Shown one piece after another: positions 1 to 14,423 of a stretch of 64,000 bases of DNA (within the stretch, counting starts at the first letter, position 1; each line of letters starts with the position of its first letter). The stretch comes from Dirofilaria immitis (Eukaryota; Nematoda; Chromadorea; Rhabditida; Onchocercidae), in the NCBI GenBank assembly GCA_024305405.1, contig JAKNDB010000108.1, positions 310,001-374,000 on the forward strand, in the 5' to 3' direction. Both the position numbers and the translations under genes were made by a program. Below the pieces are notes generated by a model. It was not told the origin of the DNA, did not search any database, and saw nothing but the letters and a program-made list of their open reading frames with translations.

Positions 1-833
1 CAAAATAAGTATGATTCATATATAGGCATCTATCATTTCATGAAGAAATTAATCAATTTAAGTAAAAAGAAGCAATATTTATTCATTTTCATTATTATAT
101 AAAAACTATATTAAATTATTTCATCTTTTTTTCCCCGCTTTACGAGAACCCGTATGAAAAGAATGGCTTAATATGAGAGAAATACCGAGAAGAAGAGTGA
201 CATTTCAATTTCATCTTCATTTATTTATCAGATGAAACATTCTATGATAATTCTCTATAATTAGAAGCAATTAGTTGCAATTATTAATATCTCTTTCATA
301 TAACATTATCATATGTTAAGATGATATAATATTGAAAATAAACATTAAGAAAAAAAAGCCTTCAAATAATTAGGTCTTATAAATAACATATTGGTAACTT
401 AGAATAAAGAATTAATTGAAATTCTTTAGATTTCAAATTGTTTTATTTTGATTTTTTAAATTTAATAGAACTAACTAATTTCCTTTTTTTGTTGTTCTAT
501 TTAAGATGAATAGATAGTAATACTCAATAAATTTCAATCAATTGGAAATTAAAAAGTGTCGTCGTGAATATGCAATCAATAATGTTGTTTTCCTAAGAAA
601 ATAGCAATAGTTGAACTGTCAAGTTTAGATAAACAAAATTATAGAATTATTGTAGGAATAATTTTCCTTCTTTTATTTATATTTTCTCAATTAATTCATT
701 TCTGATAATAGTTCGAAGATTGCAATACGAAAATTAAAGGAAGCTTTTGTTATGATAGATAGGATTGTATTATCAAATTTATAAATCATATCTTTCTTGA
801 GAACATTCCGATCATAGGATTGTATTATCAAAT
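1..833. other. 3' flank of the myosin gene, no further gene seen
   Basis: AT-rich sequence downstream of the minus-strand myosin stop codon. It holds a likely polyadenylation signal and most of a 55-bp tandem duplication. No convincing exon was found on either strand. Confidence 0.5.
672..677 (-). terminator. Candidate polyadenylation signal of the myosin gene
   Basis: TTTATT on the plus strand reads AATAAA on the minus strand, about 157 nt past the myosin stop codon. This is the canonical metazoan hexamer, but AT-rich DNA yields it often by chance. Confidence 0.4.
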
Positions 834-865
834 TTATAAATCATATCTTTCTTGAGAACATTCCG
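761..865. repeat. Tandem duplication, period 55 bp, across the myosin stop codon
   Basis: A 50-bp block starting AGGATTGTAT at 761 recurs without mismatch at 816, giving a period of 55 bp. The second copy (816-865) contains the stop codon and the last nine or so codons of the myosin gene; the first copy lies in the 3' untranslated region. The 50-bp identity indicates a recent duplication, or possibly an assembly artefact. Confidence 0.9.
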
Positions 866-3800
866 TTGTTGTTGTTGTTGTATTCGTTTCTGATATTCCC
901 ATTTTATTTTCCAACATTGCAACATCCGCTTCCATTTCTGATTGTTCTGCAACTAACAGTAAGCCAACAATTTATCATTAATTTCCTTTAAATTCCTTGA
1001 AAGCAATGATAGGTATGCGAAAATGAACTTATAACGATTTAAATTTAGTGTTGATATTTTCATTGATCAGTACTGATAAACTCACGTTTTAAAAGTTCGA
1101 TTTCACGATATTGTCTACGTATTTTTGTTTTTAGGCTTGCATTTTCATCACGTAATGATTCCAGTTCAGCGAGTGCCATTCGATATTGATGTTCCCATGT
1201 TTCACCATATACACCCTGTGATTTGTTAATATTTTCGAGATGATTGATCTGCAAAAATATTGACTGATTATTTACATAATTGCGTAATAATATATTTCAA
1301 AGAAAGAAATTGCAATTTAGATTTGGAAAAATTTCTCAAATTAAATAAATGTTTTCCTGAAATTATCAATCATATCGATAAGTTGCTGATAGCATTCATT
1401 TATTAATGCATTATTACATACCGATTTTTAAAAATATTTAATTTTAATTTTACTTGTGTTAAAGCTCGATTAAGTTGTGATGTTCTACTATTAAGTTCTT
1501 TTTGCAGCTCTTCGATTGTTCGTTCTTCTCTGATACCTCGTTTCTTAATTTCATTTGACCGTGATAACGTATCCATTTTCATTCTCATTTTTCTTCTATA
1601 ATAGAATTAATTGATAATATAAAGGCGTAAAAAGTTGAATTATTTAATTAGAAATGGATAAAATTCTAACCTTTCTTCTAGTATTTCTGTTTGTCCATCT
1701 TTCACTGCCTTTTCATACTTGTTTCGTACATTTTCTAATTCATTTTGAGTTCTCTTCAAGCGTAATTCATATTCATGATTTTTCTTTTCTTCATCCGATA
1801 ATGATTGTTCCAATTGTTTTACCGAAATGTCCAAAGTGCGAACTTTTTGCGATAGCATATCTCGTTCCTCAAATACTTTTAAATAAACTATGGAAAAAAA
1901 ACGATAAAAAGTCCCGGTTATCAATTATCAAGAATCATTAGTTATCATCAAAATATTTGTAGGTTAAAAAAGTTATAACGCGATAAGCATTTGAACATTT
2001 ATGTAAATTGTCGATAAACAAAGTCATTATTTGTAAAAATATCGAAAATATAACGAATGAATATGAAAACAGCAATGCTTATAAATAATCCGAAACATAG
2101 ATACTATGATGATAAGATAACAAAAAAATCAATCAATAATTATATGTTCAAATGAGATGTTTTAGAAAGATTTGTTTGATAATCTGAAAAAGTAATATAA
2201 TGGTAAGCTTACTTTTTCATTTTCTGATAAAGTTGATTTATACACTTCAATTTCTCGTTTCAACATTTGTGTATCGGTATGTGCGGAAACAATTTGTCTT
2301 TCCAACTGTGAAATCTTTCGTTCGTTAGCAAAATGACTTTGTGAAGAACTTCTGGACAGATTGTATGGATCACCCTGAAAACATTCAATTCTTATTGTTA
2401 ATTTTAAATTTCATAAGATAAAATATTGAAATTTAGGGATTTTCCAACTTATTAACCATTCGATACAACTGAAAATGGACCAATACATTTCTCACCGAAT
2501 AATAACTCAATGAAAATGTAGACGGACTACGAAATCCCGAAGAAAATCTATTTTCTGGTTCAACCGTACGTCTGCTCAATGTACGAATCGATCCGATTGA
2601 TCCAATTGAACTAGAAGAGTATTGTCGACTACCCAAACGGCTTTGTCTACCACCAGATACTAAAATAAAAACAATATATGAAATTACCGTAAATCATTCG
2701 CAAATTATTGATAAAATATCAAATTTATTTATCAATGATTTGCTATTTCACTATATCATAAAGTAATAGCGCTAACTGCTAATTAAGAATTGCTAAATAA
2801 TCATCACAGTTTCCTGCTTTACCGATACTTTCCGATCAATCGATATTGTATTGATAATAATTTCTACGAAACTATCTAAGAGATTTATAAAATGCCTAAC
2901 CGCCAAATCATTATATTTGATAAATGAATCTATTACCATAATCTGATTCAACGGAAGATTCCCTTTCCTTTTCGGTAAATTCAAGTTTCATCTTCTGCAT
3001 TTTATTTTCTGATTCCAATCTGAAAATTTGCATACAAATTACGATCCTTTTATATATCAAATTAATTAATTAACAATTCAATTTCATTTGTTAATATCCT
3101 CGGTAGCAATGTAATAGATAATTGTATTTAAAGAAAGAAAAAATGAATAACATCATATAATCACAGTATCATGTTGATAAATAGTTTTGATAAATAATAA
3201 TGATCAATTTTGATCAGCCATTTTGAAAATTTTTATAAAAATTTACTTTTGATAAGCTTTTTCAATTCATCAAAGCGATTCTGTAATTCGTCCTTCGACT
3301 GCTTATGAATCTTTTTCATCTCAGCTATATTTGTTTCAGATTCCTCATTCGTTTGATCCAATTTTTTTCTAGCCTTTGAATTTCTTTATCTTTCTCACGA
3401 CAACTTTCTTTCTAGAATTTGATCATGCATACAAATTAAGCTCATATTTTAACGAATTTAAATTTATATTAAATTCTACATGTAACTTCTTTACTTGATC
3501 GAAAGAATGGTACCAATCGAAATATTAATTTGTGCAAATTTGTTTTATCTTAATTTACATATGCTATTAATTAATAAATTTACCAGTGTTTCTAACTTTG
3601 TCATTGTTCTTTGTGCATTTTCTTTCAATTTTTCCAACTCATATTCTCGATCTGCTCGTTCATTTTCCAACTTTTTCCTTGCCTTTTTCTCCGTTATCAT
3701 TATCTCATCAAATTTATTGCTTTTTTCCTGCAAAATAATATAGGAATAAACAATACATATAAGATATAATCGTTATCATTGATGCTTTTACTATTACTGT

Positions 3801-6800
3801 TATCATCAAAATGATCACCGATATCGTTCTGTCATAATTAAATATAGCTCATATTACAATATTACAATACAATATATCACAATTTTATGACATATCACGA
3901 TCTGCAACGTTATACATAGACTCATTAAAAGGCTTTTATTATTAGCAGTTGCTGATTTAATTTTAGATAATTCGTTTCATCTGATCCTCTCCTAGTTATC
4001 AAAATATATATATATATTCAGACATCTTTCAATACTATCAAATTACTTCTTTTAATGAAATAAACAATTTGGATTAATTTTTGAATGAATGATTACCGTT
4101 ATTGCATCTAATAAATCATAATACCAAGAATGGGTTATTTGATTTATCAATGTTTATCATTTATCATTCATTAAAAAAAGATAATTTTCAAATATAATTT
4201 TATACTAATAAAACAATTAAATGTTACGAACATTTAATTCCGCAACGCAATGCTGCAAATCTGCAATTATATCAGCTTGTTGATTATTCTGCTCCGTTAA
4301 TTTTTCACTTCTTTTTTAACCTAAAATTTTTTTTTGCAGTAATCAATTAAAATATTTTCATTATCAGTACAGCGGAAAAACTTGTTTTAAAATTTTTGCT
4401 TTCTATTCAAATTTTCATAATGATCACGTGATACTGACATCTTTTAGGATTCTCGAAATAAAAAAAAATGATGATGAAAGCATTTTGTAATTTTAAACAT
4501 ATCGCTTCAAATTATTTACAAACAAAAGAAAAAAGAGAGAAAATGATTTTACACTTTTCAATAATTGCATTTTCAAAGTTTGTCTGTTTGCCATTGGAGA
4601 AAAACAAAATGAAATAAAATGAAATGGAAGTAAAATTTGGCAAAATAAACAAAATTGTCTGAAATTTTTTCCTTTGCAAGCAGACAGCAATTGTTGAAAA
4701 TTTAAGAAAAAACAAAATAAAAAAAGAAATTATAACCATTGCATAGAATATATTTTTCAATTTGAAAGTACACTGATAAGAAATAATTGTTAAAATTGAT
4801 ATATAAACTTCAGATTACACTTTAATTCAACTTTGCAAAAATGATTTTACATTTTATGATAGAATTGATTAATAATAACATATGGATATTAAGTATTATT
4901 TCTTATTTAATTAATCTTAGCCAATTGCTATCTATTATCAGCCATATTTATTGATATAAAAATTCAACACAAAAAAGTAGGGAAAGAGAAAAAAAAAGGT
5001 TGAAATTATTTTTTTTTTTCAAAGCATACTCTTGCATTATATTCGATTCTTCATTTCGTTCCTTATCCATTAATTCCATTTTTAATTCCATTTCTTTTTT
5101 TCCCTCTCATATATTTCCAAATCATTCTCAATTTTTCGTCGAAGTTCATATTCTCGTTCATAATTATGCTTGCACTATAATTTATCTTATCGATCGTTGA
5201 TATTATAGTTATCAATATTTCATTCTTTTAAAAGAATTTTTTTCACTTTTTCTAATTTTTTCTACCTACCTCATTTTTATATCGTTCAAAAAATTATTTT
5301 TATTATTATATATAAATTCCAGAAATATGTCGTAAAAATGATATTTCATTATAATATCGTTTTTAATAAAATGATTAGTAAAATCTAAATTAATCAATCA
5401 ATCTTTCAATTCATTTGAAATCAATTAATCATTAAATCAGATTAATTTGCAAAATTCTCGAATCATTTTTATTAACAAACATTGTAAAAGTATTAAAATA
5501 AATCCAACAACAAATGTTTTATTATTGCAAATAATTAATCAAAATTTTAAAAAAAAATTAGAAAAGAAAAATTGTTGAAAAAAGGTGCAAAAATGAATTA
5601 AATTTTAGATATAAATGTTTTAGAAAGATTTAATTGAAGAAAATATTTAATCTTAAATTTAATAATTCCAATGAATAAAAGAATTAAAATTATATCAAAC
5701 ATTTATTACCATTTCAATTTTTAATTAATCCATTATTTGATCCAATTTTAAGTATTTCAATTCAATGTTACTATTATTAATTCTCAATTTAGTACTGTTT
5801 TCCTTTTTTTATTTCAATTTTTTGAAAGACATTCTTCATCTATTTGTCAATTGTACAAAATAAAAATGACCTGTTTTTTTTTTCTTGATTCTTCAAATTG
5901 CAGACAAGAATTTACTGAGATAATTCTGGCAATACAATCAAAGTCTTCGTTAACAAATGTTTGATAAGGAATGATATGGTAAGCTTTGGTTAAAATTAAG
6001 CCTTATATTTTGGTACAAATTTTAAAACTAACTTCCTTGCCAGAAGCGCATAACAAATAAATTAAAATGAAGGAAATGAATTATCATTAAAGTAAATTTT
6101 AATCGATTAAATAATTAATCCAATTTTGACTATAGTATATGATGTTTAAACGGAAGTTCTTAGTCTGTATTTTCTTTTCTTTTTTTTAAAGCAGACTTTT
6201 ATTTAAATCAGCTTTGTGAAATAATCTATCAAAATGCTGCAAGTAAAACGATTAATCATTCATTATTACTACTTCATTTACGGGTCGTCAACTTCCCTTA
6301 CACTTTCTTACCTTGCACAGCTGACTCTCGAGATTCTTTTTTTCATTTTCAATATGCTCAATCTTCTTTTCATTCTCTTGCAGACAACTATGTATTTTCT
6401 GTAAAATATCCTGAACTTTTGAACTTTTAAAGCAAATTTTGACAACCATAAATTGTAATTTTTTTTAAATTCTGCTTTATTTAAAAAGAAAAAAAACGAA
6501 AAATTCCTTATCTCATCTTTTTTTCTTTGCTATACTTTAAATAAGACTAAAAATAATTTTAATTCAATAAAAATTTAGCATACAACTAATCAACACTATT
6601 TTAGATATGAATTAAAAAATTTATTACATTCCGATAAATTCAAATCAAAAGTGTTCAAAGTGATTATCAATTATCAATCCAAAATTCTCTCAAGCTTTTT
6701 AATAAACTTATAGATTTTAATAAAAAAATTTAATTTAAAAATTTCCTTTACCATAACTTTTGCATGTTGTTCATCAAATCTTTTCTCCATCATTTCCATA

Positions 6801-9800
6801 AGTTCTTCATGTCGTTTCAATTCTTCCTTCATTTCATTTCTCTGCCAGATATATGATTCTCTTTCATCTTCAAGCTTTAAAAAAGCGAAATAATTTAAAT
6901 CATTTAAAATTTCAAAAATTTTTTTGCGTAGCAAAGAGTAAAATGATATTGCTATCATTTCTTCAAGAATTAAAATCCTCGAGAATTAAAATATAAGTTT
7001 AATTTTATAAATAAAAGAGCAAATAAATAATATTTGAGAAGCAAAAACATACATTTTGATCTTAATATAAGCTTCATCTAGTAATCTTTGAAGCTCTTCA
7101 CAATTATTTTGAAAATAGTTTAATTCCTGAAATAAAATAAAAATCAATTATCATTAATGTGATACAAATTATACAATAAAGTACACTGATATTATCATGA
7201 TATGATAATTCATGATAGTAATAATTCATGATATTGCGATTAATATATTGAAATATAATATAAATTAATACTTTTGTTAATTCATCGTTCGTTTTCAACA
7301 ATTCTTCCAATCTTACTTTATCCTTATTCAATGGAATAATTTCTTTCACTATCAATAATAATCGATACCAATGCCATGTGGATATTTGAGTAAAGCATCG
7401 AATGTTATTTTGAATGATTAATGTAGCTTCTCTAAAAATGAATTCACTTAAATTTATGAAAAAAAAACTGATAAGCTGATACTACTTAGGTGATAAGCTG
7501 CTATTTGAGCAATTAAACAATATTTTTAAAAACAAACAAGAAAAAGTAAAATTCATGAAATGCCTGTTCTTATGTAATTGTTTATAGCGCTGTTGTTCCA
7601 AATACCATCGTATTGAAGCTTGTATTCCACATATCAGTAAACTCAAAATATTTTTGCGACGATTTTCTAACTATAAAATATAACATTATCTTTTGAAGAC
7701 CATGTTTTATTTCAATGTTGAAAATTCAAAAACAAATTTTAAGCTTAATATTATTTGAAAAAAATGAAAAAAAAACGTACTTCTGAAATTATGCCAACTT
7801 TACAGTAAACTTTCGTTTTCCAATTTGTATAAGTGCTGGATCAAGATCAATAGCATTACAAAGCGTTGAACAGCGATTCGTCCATATCCAAGATCAATAT
7901 TAGATACAAGGATACGATATCTTTCAATAAATTCATCAAATGGTAATCGATTAGGATATCCTTGACGACATATTCTGATACCTTCTAATACACCATTACA
8001 TCTAAAATTAACAAATAGAGCAAATTTTAATTATTTTTAAAATTATATTCAATTTTCCCAATTTTAATGAGAAAAAAATCTTTCATTACAAAAGTATACG
8101 ATTAATTGTATTAGAAGTTTTGAATTCTTATAATAAACGATTTTATACCAACCTTAATTGATGAAGTACAAGATGAGGATCAATAACACCTGGTAATCGT
8201 TTTTGATTTGGTGCTATACAACGAATGAAATGTGCTATTGTTGAATTAAGCGTTTCTAATAAATTTAATAATTGCTCCTGAAGTTCATGAAATTTTTATT
8301 ATTTTTAAAAAAATTAAATCTATAAATTAAGTCTAATTTTTGTAATTAAATTTAATTCTTACCTTATACAAATACGATACAGTATTTGCTGACATTGATT
8401 GTCGTTTGGATCGTGATTTTTCCTCTTCTACTGCAATTTTAAAAATAACCTATTAATACATAGATTATATTTTTAATACAAAAATTAAATATTATAAAAA
8501 TAAATTAAATTTAAAAGTTTATTAAAACTTATAAAACAATTATACCATTATAATTTTGAAAATCTATTAATTATCTAAGAAAGAAATTTAATTTAAAATT
8601 CGTTGATATTTTATCCAAAAATATATCCTAATTTAACTCTTAATTTATAAACTAATTAAAAGAATAAAACTAACAAATAACTAATAAGTAAACAAACAAA
8701 ATTTATGAACCACAAAAATAAAAATGTAGTAGGATTATACAATAATGATACTATAAAAATATTATATTATTTTTAAAAGAATATTAAAAATTCTTTAATT
8801 AAGAAAAATATTTGCAATACCTTTTCAAACTTACTCAAAAACATTTCACATTAATAACTTAACTTACATATGGGAAAAAGAGTTTGTAGAAGAGGTTTAG
8901 TACTTGCAGCAAGTACTTCCAATCCATTCCTTTCCACGATATCCTTATTTTTCTCGACCCAACCATTGATATTATATGCTACATTTCCTGCATAATGAGC
9001 TATTGAAAAATGTGACAGTGTAGTATGTCTGAAATGAAAATATTTTAATATTCTAAAAAAAAAAAGATCAAAATTTTTAATAAGTTCAATTATGAAATCA
9101 TCAAATTACAAATTGTCATTGTATTTCATTTAAATAAAGTTTTTTAAAAAATTTAATATATTTTATAATTTTAACAGATACCTTGCCGATTGTCTTGAAC
9201 GACGAAAGATAGGATTATTAGAATTTGCTGCTAAAAGTTTTTCAAGTAATAATTGATCGTTACCATTTGGTACAAGGCATTCTTCTTGCAACATTGATAA
9301 TAGTCCTAATGGCTAAAATAAAATAAATTTTTTCAAAAAAAAAAAGAACAAATTTTATGTAAATTTATAAAAATATATAAAATTATTAGAAGTATCATTC
9401 TTATCTCTTCTAATTATTTCACAAAAAAAATGATTGAAAAAGAATTAATTTTATAAAATCGAATACTTATATTATAATAAAATAATTGATGACATGAAAG
9501 GATGAATAGATGGATAACCTTTTCAATAAATTCGATAGTATTTTGCATATCAGTACCATAATTAGCATATTTCCATTCAATTCCTTCAGCTAAATATTCT
9601 TGTTGTTCTCGCATAAACATGAAATCATTGAAGAATTGTTGTAATTTTTCATTCGTATAATTGATGCAGAATTGTTCAAAACTATTAACCTTAAAGAAGT
9701 ATTATTTTATAATATAAAATAATTAACGAATAAAATTAAACTACTGAAAAGATTAAATAGAATATTTTAAAATTTAATTTATAAACTTTTTCCAAGAAAC

Positions 9801-12800
9801 CTATATGCATTCATCTATATCAATTGTACTTCTAATGATTATAATAAATAAATTCATTTTTTTAATTAGAAACTGATAATTATTATCATCACAACAAATA
9901 AAAAAAAAGAAGGAATTTCTAGCAAAGCATTCGTGCTAATAAAATTATTTAAAATATAAATTATAATTTCCCATTTTTTTTTGAAATTATCAGGATTAAA
10001 TGATAATGCTTACTTTGATGATTTCAAAGCCAGCAATATCAAGTACACCGATATAATAAGTTCGCGTTGATTTACTGGCTAAACAATTTTTAGCATAATA
10101 ACAATTGAATAATATTTTATTAGTATAAAAGTGATATATAAAAAACTTGAGAAATACCCAACATTTATTATTTTTTTACACATCAAATTTCTTCAACTCT
10201 TCGATCTTTCCGGATTGCAATATCCGGAATTTGTTCATCAAAGATTATCTATACTCGCCTAATAGAATCGCTTACGATGAAATGTTTCACTCAATGCCGA
10301 ATTGCATCGTAATAGGATCCAATTGAATAGACGCTCGTAGATACTTTTACACAAACCGGATAAGGAGCTTAAAGTCTGAAAAAAAAAAAAAAAAAAACAT
10401 TATTATCATTTTTAAGGTTCAATTTTAAAATTAAAAAAAATAAGTGATTCAATATCGTATTTGCATCAATAAAAATTAGATTTTATTTATTTATTTATTC
10501 GATGAATTTATCGAATCGAATCGAATCGGATCAAATCGGATCGAATTGTTTATATTTGTTACAATTTCTAAATGAAATATTATTGAATTTAAATAACTGA
10601 AAGAAAGATGTAAAAATTAGCAAAATTAATTTAAATTATCAACCTTTGCAAGATTTTGACTCTTTCGAATGATAACATCATTCACTTTTATCGATGGTTG
10701 GGTTATCGCATCAATAAGTGTATTGGTCTTGACACCGAGAGTGCGACAAGCAGCTTCAACTTCTGCAATACATTTATTCCCTATAAATCTATCGTTTTAT
10801 GATGAATAGATAAATTAATGAAATAAATAAAATAATGGAATAATTTTTCAAGTAATTCAGATTAGAAATAGTGATGATAATGGAAGAAAAGATAATGAAG
10901 TTACATAATGCAGTACAAAAGTATTAGCTAAGCTGACCTTTAACACCATCAACATAAGTGATATCAAGACCGGTTCGTTCAGAAAATTTAATTTCACCAA
11001 GAAGGATGCAAGCAGCTACTACTTCAAAAATTTCTTCTATTTCATGCTTGGTAAATTTAATGGTATCCATTGCATTCTATAATTTTTAAAAAATTTTTGA
11101 TTTTTTAAATGTTTTAAAATCATATGCAAAATGCCGAAATTTATCGTATACAACAATATTTATCATAAATATTTTAAAATATTTCGAAAAAATTCTTTCA
11201 TCAAAAATTAATAAATCTATAGAACAAAATCTTATAAAATAATGAAATATCCTAAAATAGTAATTTAATAATTATATTTTATCATTACTTACCAATGTAT
11301 CAATAGCACCTTGCGCATCATCAATTTCTGGATCCGTAATTTTGCCACCTTGGTTTAAAAATTTATATGCATTAGCTTTCTGTCCAAGACCAAATGAATA
11401 ACGTAATTCCTTATCAAAACCATCCGATAACAATTGATAAAAGATATGGAAATTTCGATCATCATTATTTTGCTTTACAACACGTGATTTTTCGAGCAAA
11501 TCTGTGCAAAAAAATTAAGTTTTCAAAAAAGAAAAAAGATAGATAATTTTTTATTGAATTTCTTAGATATGAGGTTAAAGGTTAAAATTAGCGATTTGCT
11601 ATGCAAGTTTGATAGAAAATTATAAAGTTTAAATGAAATTAATAACATACATGTTTGAATTTGAGCACCTTTCATTATCATATCATCACCATAATCTATC
11701 CGGATGAATTTTCCCTGTAAGTAAAGGAAGGCAGTAAAGCACCAAATGATACAGTGGAAAAAGTTGTATGATTAAACTTTATAAATTGACCTTTGCCCTC
11801 CCAAATTAAGCATTTTAACTTGGCAATTTTTTTTCAAGACAAATATTTTAATTTTTTTTCATGGAAAGTAATAACAGCTAAATATGTAATACCAATCGAG
11901 AGCTGTTACTATTGTGAATTGTGGATGCATTAGCGAACGCTTCGATGACAATACCGGCAGCAGTAAGACGTTTATCGATATTAGCAGATATTCGAAATTC
12001 ACCCCGATATTCGGATGCTGCTCCGAGATATTCAATAATCCTTTTTGTATTTACAGTTTTACCTGCTCCACTTTCACCTCTGAAATTTGATGATGAAAAC
12101 TTTTTTTTTTTGTTTAACATATCGTACTGTTTCTGTGATTAAATTTTTCGCTTAGTTTTCGTTATTTCTATTATAGATTACTGTATTTTGTTTGAAAATT
12201 TAATTTCCTTCATTAATCTGAAAATGCTCATAAAATTTAAATTGGGAATCAATTAAATCCTTCAGATTTTATTATAATTGATTATTGAATTTTAAGACAT
12301 TATTTAATTATAAAGTTTATTTTTCATGAAATTCAATTTTTCTTGCAATAATTTTTCCTTTTTTTTTACAGCTTAAATGGGATGCTTGTAAAATTCGATT
12401 CTTTTTATACGATCAATTGTATCGCTTATTCAAAATTCGATTATTCTTAATCTTTCTTCATAAAAAATTCTGTAGGAATCTGAAATCTTTTATTTTCAAT
12501 TAGGACTAAATCTGCAATATGACTATGGAATAATGATTGATCATTCTTTCGCTATTATTCCATTGATTTATTTGAAATTGATTAATGTTTTAGATGATTT
12601 CATACTCGCTTTTAATATGATTCAAGTAAATCTAATAATTGATTTCAACATCTGAGAAACTTAGCGTTAAAAGCTTATCATAAATTGATAAAATTTAATG
12701 AACGAATATTGAAATCAAATGCGATATTATTCTAAATAATAACGGCTACAAATAATCGTTATCATTATGGCAATGGGACTGATATCAGGAAACATACGTT

Positions 12801-14419
12801 ATCAAGATAGACTGATTACTACCGCTTAGAAGACCATCATAGGCAGATTGCGCAACGGCATAAACGTGAGGTGGTAAATTACAATTCTTATCAACGGTAT
12901 GCATATATGCTTCCATTACTTCTTTCGTATAAATTGGTATATTCTTCCATGGATTAACAACAAGACAAAAAAGACCCGAATAAGTCTATAAAATTATCAA
13001 ATTTTTATCATTAAACTTGATAAATGATAAATCGAAGAAAGGAAGAAAATTCATATAGAAAATGTTGAAACGATTTCTTCCATTTTTATGAATAAAATAA
13101 ATTTTTTTTTCAAAATTTCAACAATTTTCAAAGATTTAATTAATATAATAAATTTTTATGAAATTAAAATTTGAAGGAAAAAAGAAAAACAAGAAACATG
13201 AATAAGTTGCGCTTTGTATCGAGAACGGACGGCTTCAAGAACACATGCATCATTTAATTCACTTAGATTACACATATCTTCCACAAAATACGATATACTT
13301 GGTAATTTAATCTCGGATTTCGGTATAATGCGCTAAAATTTTTGTTTAAATTTCATTTCAAATTATTAATTTTATTTTTCATTAACTTTTTATTTTTTTA
13401 AAAAAGAAGTTCTAATTAGCATAATTCAAAATGATCATCTCTACCTTTTCAAAATGACCATTTTCATCACGATAACAAACTGTAACATCATCATCATATT
13501 CTTCGAGAATAGTTGCAAGACGAAATTCCACATCTGGATCTGTTATCCAGACAGTTGTTTCAAAATCATTCGATGGTATACGATCTGCTGCTGACACTTC
13601 AAGGAACCTTCAAAATGTAGTAGATTGAAAACTTTTTCTAGAAGTTTTTTCCAATAATTTTTCTACGACTTTTTTTTAGAAATTTTTTTCTTCAAAGTTA
13701 TCCTTTCATTTTTTTCAAAGTTTTCATTTTTCTTTCACTTTTTTTCTCAAACAATTTTAACTAAAGATAAAAAGGAATCAGAAATGTAATGTACTGATGA
13801 TTCAAGACAGTTGTCCTCTCATTTTAGCCAATATAGCAAATAGTACTTGACTGGTCTATCAGATAAACTTTGAAGTCTCGTCACAAAAAAAAGATTAGAA
13901 AATGGATACTAAAACAAAAGCAGAAAAAAAGATAAATTTAAGTGTGGTCTTATTTTAAATAATTATGTTCCATTTGTTAGTAATGTCTTCATTCTTCTAA
14001 TAGGAAACGACAAAAATATAGAAATAAAAATTAACCTGAATATTGCTGATTGCATTCTGGATATGATAATATGATATGACGTGAGATAAAATAAGATTAG
14101 AGAGATATGATAATATATTTAATATACAATGTAATGTTTTACAATGTACCAAAAGTTTGATATTTAGGTAAGACCCTAAATAAAAATGATTGCATGAAAT
14201 TTTGCAAAAGTTAGAATTCTTTCGTTTTTTTGTTTCAATATTCGTCGGAAAAATTTAATAATCCAAACAATTTATCTAATGAAAAAATTTGAATTAGTAA
14301 TGTTTAAAATAAATTTTTGAAATATTTGATTTCTGATATTTAATATTTCCGCAAAATAGCTTATAGAAAAGGTTAATTAATACATACATATGTTTCAAAT
14401 TAATGTTATCATCAGACAT
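834..14419 (-). CDS. Divergent class-II-like myosin heavy chain, short tail
   Basis: Actin-based ATPase motor. Reading 5'->3' on the minus strand: start exon 14388-14419; SH3-like N-terminal domain (13439-13607, 13198-13332); P-loop GESGAGKT after 12079; switch I as NSNSSRLGKFIRI (12079 to 11651; the usual Phe is Leu); switch [10 protein letters not shown] (10014-10078); [18 protein letters not shown] (9519-9689); SH2/SH1 helix [19 protein letters not shown] (7781-8001). An IQ-type neck (7564-7670, 7272-7431) is followed by about 15 short coiled-coil exons. One of these is a Ser/Arg-rich insert (2496-2659), and the last exon (834-946) ends in a poly-Thr stretch. The tail is only about 600-650 residues, against about 1,100 in muscle or non-muscle myosin II. 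Single-base homopolymer contractions break the frame near 7860, 7816, 5095, 4312 and 3362. Myosin identity is certain; the subclass is not. Confidence 0.88.
10511..10546. repeat. Pentanucleotide (ATCGA/ATCGG) repeat in a myosin intron
   Basis: Imperfect tandem copies of TCGAA and TCGGA lie in the intron between the motor exons at 10276-10375 and 10644-10780. Confidence 0.8.
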
Positions 14420-14421
14420 TT

Positions 14422-14423
14422 CT
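14422..14423 (-). other. Candidate trans-splice acceptor of the myosin gene
   Basis: A nine-T tract followed by CAAG ends two bases before the ATG at 14419 (minus strand), with no obvious upstream exon. A pyrimidine-rich unpaired 3' splice site directly before the start codon is typical of spliced-leader addition in nematodes. Confidence 0.5.

Noticed and set aside
7781..8001. Programmed -1 frameshifting in the myosin converter exon
   Set aside because: Two shifts within one exon, no slippery heptamer plus structure, and the same defect recurs at unrelated homopolymers in other genes; missing bases in the consensus explain all.
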